The notes under the pieces are model-generated. The model was not told the DNA's origin. It saw only the letters and a list, made by a program, of their open reading frames with translations, and did not search any database. Positions 1 to 6,206 of a DNA stretch of 7,210 nt are shown one piece after another. Position 1 is the stretch's first letter; each line of letters starts with the position of its first letter. This DNA comes from Bacteroidota bacterium (GTDB lineage: Bacteria; Bacteroidota; Bacteroidia; UKL13-3), in contig VEQB01000114.1 of the NCBI GenBank assembly GCA_018883485.1, positions 1-7,210 of the forward strand, read 5' to 3'. Both the position numbers and the translations under genes were made by a program.

Positions 1-176
1 GGATAGAAGGTGCAAACCCAGATCAATTTAAGATTTACGACCTTAGTGGCCGACTGGCTATGGAAGGTGGATTAATGCAAAACAGCATTGATGTAAGCAA
101 TTTAGGTTATGGTTTGTATGTGTTATATGCCCAAACAGAAAAGGGCATGATTGTGCAGAAGTTCCTTAAGAATTGA
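1..176 (+). CDS. C-terminal end of a T9SS-secreted protein (partial, 5' end outside window)
   Basis: The frame opening at position 3 reads 57 residues to a TGA at 174-176. The visible protein contains FKIYDLSGRLAMEGG, then IDVSNLGYGLYVLYAQT, and ends KGMIVQKFLKN. This is the pattern of the type A C-terminal sorting domain of the type IX secretion system: a (K/R)xYDLxGRL strand, then a 'L..G.Y.l' strand, and a final basic K-F strand. In the known family this domain directs export across the outer membrane and is then removed, with the cargo attached to the surface or released. The functional part of the protein lies to the left of the window, so its activity cannot be stated. It is convergent with the RlmB gene. 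Assignment of the domain is confident; the cargo is unknown. Confidence 0.85.
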   Translation, partial: IEGANPDQFKIYDLSGRLAMEGGLMQNSIDVSNLGYGLYVLYAQTEKGMIVQKFLKN

Positions 177-192
177 GTTTAAAGACCATCGC

Positions 193-217
193 AGGAATCC
201 TTAAATTTAGGGTTCTT
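193..217. terminator. Possible hairpin terminator between convergent genes
   Basis: The 43-bp gap between two converging stop codons holds an imperfect inverted repeat. GAATCCT (195-201) pairs with AGGGTTC (209-215) with one T-G wobble, and the stem can be extended to 193/217 through a G-U and an A-U pair. The inner part (TAAATTT) can add two A-T pairs after a mismatch. On the plus strand only a short T-rich stretch follows, and on the minus strand there is no U-run, so it is a weak candidate for an intrinsic terminator. The location, exactly between two 3' ends, is the main support. Confidence 0.35.
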
Positions 218-219
218 TA

Positions 220-951
220 CTAGCTTCTTTGCATCAAAGCTTCGTACAAAATAATGCCCGCGGCTACAGACACATTGAGCGAGCTTACCCCTTTATTCAT
301 GGGTATTTGGGCTAGGTGAGCGCATTTTTTTAACAGCTCCGGACTTATTCCTGTTTCTTCGCTACCCATCACTATGGCAAGGGGTCCGGTGAGGTCTGTT
401 TGGCTAATGCTATCTTTTGCTTTTTCTGAGCAAGCCACGGTTGTAAACCCAGATTGGTTTAGGTATTCGAGTGTTGTTTTAAGGTGTTTTTCTCTACAAA
501 CGGGTAGGCTGTGTAAGGCGCCAGCAGAAGTTTTCATGGCATCATCATTTACTGGAGCCGCATCGGTTTGGGGTATTACTAGGGCATGCACACCTGCGCA
601 AAGAGCTGTTCTAGCAATTGCTCCCAAGTTTCTTACGTCTGTTACCTTATCTAAGATAAGGATAAAAGGGGTTTCTCCACTTTCGAAGATGCTCGGTACT
701 ATTTGTTCTAAGCTATGGTAGGTTATGGGAGAGATATATGCCACCACGCCTTGGTGGTTTTTATCTTTAAATGCGTAAAATTTTTCTCTGGGTACGTATT
801 GAACCAAGACCTGCGCCCCACGAGCCGTTTTAAGTAGCTCGTCGAGCGCAGGGTTTTGTAGGCCTTTTTGAACCTGTATTTTTATTAATTCTTTTCCGGC
901 ATCAATAGCTTCTTTAACCGCATGTACGCCATAAATGATGCTTTCTCTCAT
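220..951 (-). CDS. rlmB: 23S rRNA (guanosine-2'-O-)-methyltransferase RlmB, TrmH/SpoU family
   Basis: This 243-aa protein has the length and architecture of RlmB, which methylates the 2'-OH of a guanosine in the 23S rRNA peptidyl-transferase loop (G2251 in E. coli) using S-adenosylmethionine. Residues 1-75 look like the L30e-like substrate-binding domain (IIYGVHAVKEAI at the start, KNHQGVVAYISP at its end). Residues 97-243 are the SPOUT knot domain. Motif 1 is DKVTDVRNLGAIARTA (101-116, with N108 and R114), followed by KTSAGALHSLPVCR. Motif 2 is VMGSEETGIS (194-203, E198). Motif 3 is IPMNKGVSSLNVSVAAG (216-232, N226). All signature residues are present, so it should be active. The ATG begins one base after the TAA of the DUF2723 gene (TAA-C-ATG), which suggests co-transcription and translational coupling. 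A tRNA Gm18 or other SpoU target is possible, but the N-terminal domain and the 'TDVRN(L/F)GAIARTA' form favour RlmB. Confidence 0.9.
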   Translation of the reverse strand: MRESIIYGVHAVKEAIDAGKELIKIQVQKGLQNPALDELLKTARGAQVLVQYVPREKFYAFKDKNHQGVVAYISPITYHSLEQIVPSIFESGETPFILILDKVTDVRNLGAIARTALCAGVHALVIPQTDAAPVNDDAMKTSAGALHSLPVCREKHLKTTLEYLNQSGFTTVACSEKAKDSISQTDLTGPLAIVMGSEETGISPELLKKCAHLAQIPMNKGVSSLNVSVAAGIILYEALMQRS

Positions 952-952
952 G

Positions 953-3900
953 TTACATACCTGTTTGTATAGCGTCTATACGCTTACGAAAATCGGCAGC
1001 TAATTTAGTTTGCTTATTAAAATCGGTTACTTGCCAGATATAGTTCATAATTTGCATGTTGTCATCAAATTCTTGGCGAACAATATTTCTTTTAGCTTTG
1101 AATCCAGCGAAATACTTGGCTTTTTCTTCGTGGATAGCTAATAATTCTTCAGCAAGTTTATTTGCCTTATCTGTAGCACCTGCCATGTGGTAGGCTTCCA
1201 CCAAACGCACCACAAATACATCATAAGTAACTTTGTTATTTGGCATTACTTGCAGGCAATAATCAATGGCTTTAACTGCAGAATCTTTTCTACCTTCCAT
1301 AGTTAACTGCTCACTTAAGCGATAGAAGATATTTCTAAAATTCTTCGTTTGGCGTAAAATGGTTTCATCCAAATAAGTATCTTCAGCTTCCATGTTGCCC
1401 CACTTAAATTTCTCCATGAGGTTTTTGTATAGAATATTGCTGTTAATTCTACCGGTTGTTCCATCGCGTTGCACATTGCTTACCAATGGTACCAAACGAT
1501 AGGTTAAACCTTCTAATTGGAAATAGTTGGTAAGGTTTAAATACACATCAGAACCAGTAGTTATAGCCCAATATATAGGGCGTGTATTAATATTGGTAGC
1601 GATAATATCTAACAACACTAAGTCGGCCTTCATAAGGTTATTATTGCCAATTTCCCATTTTATGGAATCTACCATCATGGCTGCATCTTCTGGTTGTACC
1701 ACTCCATTTTTTAGGCAAGATTCTTTATCAATAATTAAGCTAAACTTTTTGGTTGGGAAGTAGCGCAAATATTCACCGCCTTGGGTAGCCACAGTTCCCA
1801 TTGGGTCTTTATCATCATTGATAAAAGCGAGAATATTTTTTAACGGATAGTAATCTGTTTTATTGATACCATACCTGCGCTCTAGCTCCGGGTTTTCAAA
1901 GTAAACCACGTAATCGCGTGTACCTTGTTTGTATTTGTCTGGCGTCATGCTAAAATCAACCGGTTTGCTATCATAAGCTTGGCGTTTTAAACCATCGGTG
2001 TACCAATCTGTATTGAGCAGGCTGAGATTAATTACGCGCACATCAGAGCGAATATTTTCTACGTTTTGGGCATACCAAAGCGGGTAAGTATCATTATCGC
2101 CATTGGTAAATAGAATGGCATCTTTGGCGCAAGAGTTAAGATAATCTTCTGCAAAAGCCAATGCGGTAAAACGGTTACTTCGGTCGTGGTCGTCCCAGTT
2201 CTGCTCTGCCATAATCACTGGCACAGCAGCAAGACTTAACACGGTTGCGCCCATGGCTGCAGTGGTTTTATTAATGCGTTTACCAAGCCAATCTACGATA
2301 GCTAATACGCCAATTCCCACCCAAATCATAAAGGTTTGGTATGAACCAACATAGGCATAGTCACGCTCACGCGGCTGGTGGGCGGGGAAATTTAAGTAAA
2401 GGATAATGAAGAAACCTGTAAATAAGAATAAAGTAAGTACCACTGAAGCGTCTTCTTTTGATTTCTTAAAATGGAAGATTCCGCCTATGATTCCTAAAAT
2501 GAGCGGCAAGAAATAATAGGTATTTCTTGCTTTGTTGTTAGCAATAGAAGCAGGAAGATTCTTTTGTGGCCCAAGACGCCATTCGTCTATAAAGTTCACG
2601 CCACTTAACCAGTTCCCTCGGGTAATATCACCATAACCTTGTTCGTCGCTTTGGCGGCCAATAAAGTTCCAGAAGAAATAGCGCCAATACATAAAGCGCA
2701 ATTGATAGCTTAACAAGAAATCAATATTTTTTCCAAAGCTCACTTTGTTTTTCCCTTCAGGTATTTTCTCCCACTCTCTATAAGCGGCCTGATAATCTGA
2801 ACGGTCTGCCCACATACGTGGAAGAATGGTAGATTCTTTAGCATCATAAACAGGTTTTCTCTTTACCCCAGCCTCTTCATACTTCCCATCAAATCCTTTG
2901 GCATATTGCATGTCGCCGGCTTCGTAGCGCAAAGGGCGGGCATAGAAGTATTGGCCATAAAGCAGCGGGCTTTCTCCATATTGTTCACGGTTCAAATAGC
3001 TTAATAATGAAAATGGTTGTTCTGGGTCGTTCATATCTATTGGAGGGTTAGATAAAGAACGAATAATTATCATCGCATAAGAAGAGTAACCAATGATGAT
3101 AAAACCGAAGCAAAGCGCCACTAAGTTAACAATTTGCATGGCAGCCTTCTTTTTAAATATGAAGTAGTACATTACAAATGTGCTAATACCCCAAAGTATA
3201 ACCGAACTAAAATGGAAGTTGATTACCAGATTGCTTAGGAACATGATGCCATAGGCCGCAATTGCTACGTAGAGACTCACATTATTTTTAGTATGCGTGT
3301 AATGTAAGAAAGAAGCCACTAGGGTGATGAGTAAGAAAATTAACAGTAGCGCACCCGAGTTAAAATTAAACCCGAGGTTGTTTACCATGAAGTAATCTAA
3401 TTTGGTAGCAATGCCTGGCAAGCCAGGGATAATACCAAACTGCACAATACCGATGGCTAAGATGGCAATAGCAGAGGCGCCTAGGAATCCATTGCGGGTA
3501 GTTTTGTACATTTTAAAATAATATACATACACAATGGCTGGAATAACCAATAGGTTCAACAAATGGACGCCAATGGCTAAACCAATAAGGTAAGCAATAA
3601 GCACAAGCCAGCGGTTGGCATCTTTTTCGTGGGCTACGTTCTCCCATTTAAGGATACACCAAAAGGTTAGTGTGGTAAAGAAACTTGAAGAGGCGTAAAC
3701 CTCTGCTTCTACTGCCGAGAACCAAAAAGTGTCTGAGAAATTAAGGGTTAAGGCACCAACTGCACCTGCACCCATAATAGAGATGGTTTGCCATAGTTCT
3801 AAATCCTGACCCTCCTTTGCCATTATTTTTTTGGCAAGGTGGGTGATGGTCCAGAACATAAACATAACTGTTAAGGCACTGGTAACGGCAGAAACCATGT

Positions 3901-4156
3901 TTACCCAGAAGGCAACTTGGCTTGGATCGGATGCCATAAGGCTAAAAATGCGTCCAATCATTAAAAAAAGTGGGGCACCCGGCGGGTGACAAATTTGAAG
4001 TCTGTAGGAAGCGGAGATAAACTCGCCGCAGTCCCAAAAGCTTACGGTTGGCTCAAGAGTGAGCGTGTAGGTAACGAGGGATACCAAAAAAAGAATCCAT
4101 CCCAAGGCACTGTTTAACATGTTGTATTTGCTCATGCGATCAAAATAATTAGGCAT
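953..4156 (-). CDS. DUF2723 / TMEM260-like GT-C-fold membrane protein (putative protein O-glycosyltransferase)
   Basis: The 1067-aa protein begins with a membrane helix (about 16-34) followed by the family hallmark TLEPTVSFWDCGEFISAS (33-50) and ICHPPGAPLF (55-64). D42 and E45 lie in the first periplasmic loop, where GT-C glycosyltransferases carry their catalytic acid. Further signatures are FSDTFWFSAVEAEVYASS (140-157), QPRERDYAYVGSY (594-606), and NGDNDTYPLWYAQ (685-697). Many hydrophobic segments lie between about 85 and 365, with three more at about 548-645. A soluble part of roughly 420 residues follows and ends in TPR-like helices (RLSEQLTMEGRKDSAVKAIDYCL and onward). The family is abundant in Bacteroidota. 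Its animal homologue TMEM260 is a protein O-mannosyltransferase, but the bacterial substrate is not known to me, so glycosyl transfer is inferred. The start at 4156 gives MPNYFDR before MSKYNMLNS. The second ATG (M8, position 4135) fits the usual family N terminus better and may be the true start. It probably forms an operon with rlmB. Confidence 0.88.
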   Translation of the reverse strand: MPNYFDRMSKYNMLNSALGWILFLVSLVTYTLTLEPTVSFWDCGEFISASYRLQICHPPGAPLFLMIGRIFSLMASDPSQVAFWVNMVSAVTSALTVMFMFWTITHLAKKIMAKEGQDLELWQTISIMGAGAVGALTLNFSDTFWFSAVEAEVYASSSFFTTLTFWCILKWENVAHEKDANRWLVLIAYLIGLAIGVHLLNLLVIPAIVYVYYFKMYKTTRNGFLGASAIAILAIGIVQFGIIPGLPGIATKLDYFMVNNLGFNFNSGALLLIFLLITLVASFLHYTHTKNNVSLYVAIAAYGIMFLSNLVINFHFSSVILWGISTFVMYYFIFKKKAAMQIVNLVALCFGFIIIGYSSYAMIIIRSLSNPPIDMNDPEQPFSLLSYLNREQYGESPLLYGQYFYARPLRYEAGDMQYAKGFDGKYEEAGVKRKPVYDAKESTILPRMWADRSDYQAAYREWEKIPEGKNKVSFGKNIDFLLSYQLRFMYWRYFFWNFIGRQSDEQGYGDITRGNWLSGVNFIDEWRLGPQKNLPASIANNKARNTYYFLPLILGIIGGIFHFKKSKEDASVVLTLFLFTGFFIILYLNFPAHQPRERDYAYVGSYQTFMIWVGIGVLAIVDWLGKRINKTTAAMGATVLSLAAVPVIMAEQNWDDHDRSNRFTALAFAEDYLNSCAKDAILFTNGDNDTYPLWYAQNVENIRSDVRVINLSLLNTDWYTDGLKRQAYDSKPVDFSMTPDKYKQGTRDYVVYFENPELERRYGINKTDYYPLKNILAFINDDKDPMGTVATQGGEYLRYFPTKKFSLIIDKESCLKNGVVQPEDAAMMVDSIKWEIGNNNLMKADLVLLDIIATNINTRPIYWAITTGSDVYLNLTNYFQLEGLTYRLVPLVSNVQRDGTTGRINSNILYKNLMEKFKWGNMEAEDTYLDETILRQTKNFRNIFYRLSEQLTMEGRKDSAVKAIDYCLQVMPNNKVTYDVFVVRLVEAYHMAGATDKANKLAEELLAIHEEKAKYFAGFKAKRNIVRQEFDDNMQIMNYIWQVTDFNKQTKLAADFRKRIDAIQTGM

Positions 4157-4172
4157 TCATAACGAAGAAAGG

Positions 4173-4180
4173 CAAACATA
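4173..4180 (-). promoter_or_regulatory. Bacteroidota -7 promoter element for the DUF2723-rlmB unit
   Basis: Read on the minus strand this is TATGTTTG, an exact match to the Bacteroidota -7 consensus TAnnTTTG. It would start transcription about 5-7 bases further on, leaving a leader of about 10 bases to the ATG at 4156, or about 30 to the alternative ATG at 4135. No convincing TTG -33 box is seen at the usual distance. The placement is good; the sequence alone is short. Confidence 0.5.
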
Positions 4181-4192
4181 AATGATTTCTGT

Positions 4193-4200
4193 TAAATTTG
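4193..4200 (+). promoter_or_regulatory. Bacteroidota -7 promoter element for the flavoprotein gene
   Basis: TAAATTTG matches TAnnTTTG exactly and lies 28 bases before the GTG start, which leaves room for a leader of about 22 bases that includes the Shine-Dalgarno sequence. It sits only 12 bases from the opposing minus-strand -7 element, so the two promoters would be back to back and could compete. No clear -33 TTG box is visible. Confidence 0.45.
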
Positions 4201-4213
4201 TGGCGGAATTGAT

Positions 4214-4218
4214 AGGAG
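4214..4218 (+). promoter_or_regulatory. Shine-Dalgarno sequence that fixes the GTG start at 4229
   Basis: AGGAG, 10 bases before GTG, is complementary to the 16S 3' end. It is notable because many Bacteroidota genes lack such a site. It supports GTG at 4229: the frame is closed by a TAA at 4193-4195 and there is no ATG before the conserved FAD-binding strand. Confidence 0.6.
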
Positions 4219-4228
4219 AAAAAGATTA

Positions 4229-5455
4229 GTGTTAAATACAATTGTAATTATTGGTGGAGGTGCAGCAGGTTATTTTGCTGCTATCCAATGCGCAGAGGCT
4301 AACAAACAGCTAAAAGTGATACTTCTGGAAAAGGGGTCAAAAGTTTTGCAAAAAGTTAAAATCTCTGGTGGAGGTAGATGCAATGTAACGCACGCATGTT
4401 TCGATATTAAGCAATTGTCGCAAAGTTACCCACGCGGCGATAAGCAGTTAAAGAGTGCTTTTTCGCGCTTTTATACCAAAGATACTGTTGAGTGGTTTGA
4501 AAGTAAGAAGGTAAAGTTAAAAGCAGAGGCCGACGGTAGAATGTTTCCGGTTAGCGATTCTTCTCAAACCATTATAGATTGTTTAGAGAAAGAAGTAAAG
4601 CGCTTAAAAATTGAGGTTAGGCTAGAAACAGGCGTAAAAAAAGTTAGCCCAAGCTTTCATGGCGGCTTCGATTTATTTTTAGATAATGGCGAAAAATTAA
4701 GTTGTAGGCGTGTAATTGTTGCAACTGGCGGTTCACCAAAAGAAGAAGGCTTAAACTGGTTAAAAGATTTGGGTATGCGCATAGAGCCACCTGTTCCTTC
4801 CTTATTTACCTTTAATATTCCTGATCCAAATCTTACCGCATTACAAGGCATTGCCGTTAATATGGCTAAGGTAAAAATATTGGATACTAAATTAGAAACG
4901 GCTGGCCCGGTATTAATTACCCACTGGGGTTTAAGTGGCCCAGCAATTTTAAAAACATCCTCTTTGGGGGCAAGAATTTTGGCCGAAAAGGAATATGAAT
5001 TTAAAGTTCAGGTATGCTGGTTAGAAAATAGAAAAGAAGAAGGGGTTAGACAGGAGTTATTTAATTTAAAAGCCGCCAACCCAGGTAAATTGATGAGTAG
5101 CACCTTTCCTTTTGTGTTGCCCAAGCGCTTAACTAGTTATTTAATTCAAAAGGCAGGTTTAGATGAGAAAGCCAATTGGGGCGAGGTAAGCAAGGAGAAT
5201 TTAAATCAGTTGATACAATGTTTGATGTACGATACTTACGAAGTAAAAGGCAAAACCACTTTTAAAGAAGAATTTGTAACTTGTGGGGGTATCAATTTAG
5301 ATGATATTGATTTTAAAACCATGGAAAGTAAGCGCTTGAGAGGTTTGCATTTTGCTGGAGAGGTGTTGGATATTGATGGCATTACGGGCGGTTTTAATTT
5401 TCAGGCTGCTTGGACAACTGGCTTTATTGCTGGGCAGGCTGCGGCGGCAGAGTAA
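4229..5455 (+). CDS. BaiN/HI0933-family NAD(P)/FAD-dependent oxidoreductase
   Basis: This 408-aa flavoprotein has the family's normal length and all its landmarks. The N-terminal Rossmann fold has IVIIGGGAAGYFAA (5-18) for the FAD pyrophosphate and E34 at the end of strand 2 for the ribose. KISGGGRCNVTHA (44-56) is the family hallmark. A second FAD contact is VIVATGGSP in the middle. The C-terminal block has VTCGGINL (350-357), GLHFAGEVLDIDG (372-384) and ITGGFNFQAAW (385-395). Members are cytosolic flavoenzymes; a few are linked to reductive steps (BaiN in bile-acid dehydroxylation, RdsA), but for most, including this one, the substrate is unknown, so the BaiN label should not be read as bile-acid metabolism. 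There are no membrane segments. Translation starts at GTG behind a good Shine-Dalgarno. The gene stands alone on this strand, divergent from the DUF2723 gene and convergent with the small membrane protein, so it is probably monocistronic. Confidence 0.93.
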   Translation: MLNTIVIIGGGAAGYFAAIQCAEANKQLKVILLEKGSKVLQKVKISGGGRCNVTHACFDIKQLSQSYPRGDKQLKSAFSRFYTKDTVEWFESKKVKLKAEADGRMFPVSDSSQTIIDCLEKEVKRLKIEVRLETGVKKVSPSFHGGFDLFLDNGEKLSCRRVIVATGGSPKEEGLNWLKDLGMRIEPPVPSLFTFNIPDPNLTALQGIAVNMAKVKILDTKLETAGPVLITHWGLSGPAILKTSSLGARILAEKEYEFKVQVCWLENRKEEGVRQELFNLKAANPGKLMSSTFPFVLPKRLTSYLIQKAGLDEKANWGEVSKENLNQLIQCLMYDTYEVKGKTTFKEEFVTCGGINLDDIDFKTMESKRLRGLHFAGEVLDIDGITGGFNFQAAWTTGFIAGQAAAAE

Positions 5456-5457
5456 TT

Positions 5458-5517
5458 ATGAAGTATGCTTGCCCGACGAAGCTTTAGCTGAGGCGGGAAC
5501 TATGAACTATGAGTTAA
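5458..5517. repeat. Composite intergenic repeat: REP-like palindrome between two ATGAA-type repeat segments
   Basis: The convergent gap begins with ATGAAGTATG (5458-5467), then a GC-rich block (5468-5497), then AACTATGAACTATGAGTTAA (5498-5517). The 20-mer is identical to 6037-6056, and ATGAAGTATG recurs on the minus strand in the right arm of the other intergenic repeat. The GC-rich block has CCCG (5472-5475) pairing with CGGG (5494-5497) and an inner AGCT-TT-AGCT (5480-5489), so it can fold into a hairpin with a mismatched middle. Such palindromes between stop codons often act as 3'-end hairpins, but no U-run follows on either side. It is much more GC-rich than the surrounding intergenic sequence. 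Confidence 0.7.
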
Positions 5518-5525
5518 AGCAAGTT

Positions 5526-5999
5526 TTAGCCGTCTAATTTTTTGATATTTTCTAAATAGGTGCGGAGTTCTTTGGTTTTTTGGGTGCCAATAAGAAATTT
5601 TTTGCCGCTATTGAGTACGAGTTGAATGCCTTCGTCTCCTTTGATGGTATAGGCTTTTCCTTCAGTAAAACTAAAACGAATTCCCCAGCCGCCATATTCG
5701 CGAATAGGCTTGTATTTACGCAGTTGTATGCTTTGAATTTCACTCCACTTAACGTAATAATAAACCCTCTGAAAGGGGAAGAAACGTAGCGTTATTCCAG
5801 CTTCATCTATGCGTGTTTCGAGGTGAGTAAAGTAGAGTAGGCTAGAGATAACTGCAATAACTATGATTCCAGCCAATAAGCTATAACGCGAATTAGGATC
5901 GGCTTTACCGCTTAAAATGCCGTAACCAATGGCAATAACTGTAACTATTAGCATAGTCCATATCCACCAACGGTTAAAATGTTGCTTCTCGTAAAACAT
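5526..5999 (-). CDS. Small two-TM membrane protein with a C-terminal soluble (possibly PH-like) domain, function unknown
   Basis: The 157-aa product starts with a short aromatic, basic segment (MFYEKQHFNRWW), then membrane helix 1 (about 11-30) and helix 2 (about 40-58), so both ends should face the same side of the inner membrane. Residues 60-157 form a soluble part rich in predicted beta strands: ETRIDEAGITLRFFPF, then VKWSEIQSIQLRKYKPIREYGGWGIR (84-108), then AYTIKGDEGIQLVL (116-129) and GKKFLIGTQKTKELRTYL (132-149). A pair of TM helices followed by 'W.eI.si.lr.y.pi.eyGGWGIR' and 'GKk.LIGTQ' is a layout I associate with conserved hypothetical Bacteroidota proteins that resemble bacterial PH domains. 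That fold is inferred, not shown. No catalytic residues are evident. It is separated from the upstream T9SS gene by the heptamer repeat region and is probably transcribed from its own promoter. Confidence 0.8.
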   Translation of the reverse strand: MFYEKQHFNRWWIWTMLIVTVIAIGYGILSGKADPNSRYSLLAGIIVIAVISSLLYFTHLETRIDEAGITLRFFPFQRVYYYVKWSEIQSIQLRKYKPIREYGGWGIRFSFTEGKAYTIKGDEGIQLVLNSGKKFLIGTQKTKELRTYLENIKKLDG

Positions 6000-6004
6000 A
6001 GGTG

Positions 6005-6012
6005 CAAAGAAA
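6005..6012 (-). promoter_or_regulatory. Near-consensus -7 element immediately before the small membrane protein; possible leaderless start
   Basis: On the minus strand the sequence before the ATG at 5999 is TTTCTTTGCACCTATG. TTTCTTTG differs from TAnnTTTG at one position (T for A). With the usual 5-7 base distance, transcription would begin at or very near the A of the ATG, giving an almost leaderless mRNA. There is no Shine-Dalgarno sequence, which is consistent. No -33 box at proper spacing is seen. Confidence 0.35.
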
Positions 6013-6018
6013 GGGAAA

Positions 6019-6187
6019 AAACAACTATGAAGTAATAACTATGAACTATGAGTTAAGAGTTAAGAGTTAAGAGTTAAGAATTAAGAGTTAAGAATTAAGA
6101 GTTAAGAATTAAGAGTTAAGAGTTAAGAGTTATGAATGTGGTAGTTTCTAAAACTCATAGTTCATACTTCATAGTTCATAGTTGTTT
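6019..6187. repeat. 169-bp inverted-repeat element with 36-bp arms enclosing a heptamer array
   Basis: The left arm (6019-6054) and the reverse complement of the right arm (6152-6187) align without gaps over 36 bases with 32 identities: the outer 12 (AAACAACTATGA) and inner 15 (TATGAACTATGAGTT) are identical and the four differences fall in the 9 bases between. The arms enclose 97 bases, most of which is the heptamer array. The minus-strand transcript leaving the upstream gene would read the right arm first, then the array, then the left arm, and end in six consecutive U (A6 at 6016-6021 on the plus strand), a terminator-like arrangement with a very large loop. No transposase gene and no clear target-site duplication is visible. 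Confidence 0.75.
6050..6133. repeat. Tandem heptanucleotide array, 12 units of GAGTTAA/GAATTAA
   Basis: Twelve uninterrupted 7-base units run from 6050. Units 5, 7 and 9 are GAATTAA, the last is GAGTTAT, and the other eight are GAGTTAA, so the middle has a 14-base higher-order period (6078-6112). Because 7 is not a multiple of 3 and each unit carries TAA on both strands, any three units stop translation in all six frames. The first unit overlaps the end of the shared 20-mer. The pattern is typical of a short tandem repeat that grows and shrinks by replication slippage; copy number may differ between strains. Confidence 0.95.
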
Positions 6188-6202
6188 CTAAACTCGTAAC
6201 TC
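6141..6202. repeat. Imperfect direct repeat pair, GTTTCTAAA-ACTC type, spaced 40 bp
   Basis: The segments at 6141-6163 and 6181-6202 both begin GTxGTTTCTAAA and continue CTCxTAxxTC. Aligned with one gap they share 18 of 23 columns. The second copy ends four bases before the stop codon of the upstream minus-strand gene; on the minus strand it reads GAGTTACGAGTTTAGAAAC, which looks like two decayed heptamer units. The repeat-related sequence therefore fills the gap almost to the stop codon. Confidence 0.6.
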
Positions 6203-6206
6203 TTCC

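Noticed and set aside
374..721. 115-codon open frame on the plus strand inside rlmB
   Set aside because: It is entirely antisense to a gene with all SpoU motifs intact, and its product has no recognisable features.
1527..1763. 78-codon plus-strand frame inside the DUF2723 gene
   Set aside because: Antisense to conserved coding sequence, with no promoter or ribosome binding site visible.
4229..5455. Assignment of the flavoprotein to bile-acid dehydroxylation (BaiN)
   Set aside because: No other bai genes are nearby, and the family is widespread in organisms without that pathway. Only the family-level label is justified.
5352..5537. Small plus-strand gene of 61 codons overlapping the 3' end of the flavoprotein gene
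   Set aside because: It lies in another frame of strongly conserved flavoprotein sequence and then runs through the repeat (encoding MNYEL from ATGAACTATGAGTTA). This is a by-product of the repeat.
6041..6070. Short peptide frame starting ATG-AAC-TAT-GAG in the repeat region
   Set aside because: It ends within a few heptamers, has no ribosome binding site, and the same start arises wherever the repeat occurs.
6050..6133. CRISPR array
   Set aside because: The units are 7 bases and directly adjacent, with no unique spacers and no cas genes nearby. It is a simple tandem repeat.
6019..6187. Complete insertion sequence or MITE
   Set aside because: No transposase is encoded and I cannot find a convincing target-site duplication beyond a few A/T bases, so I call it an inverted-repeat element only.
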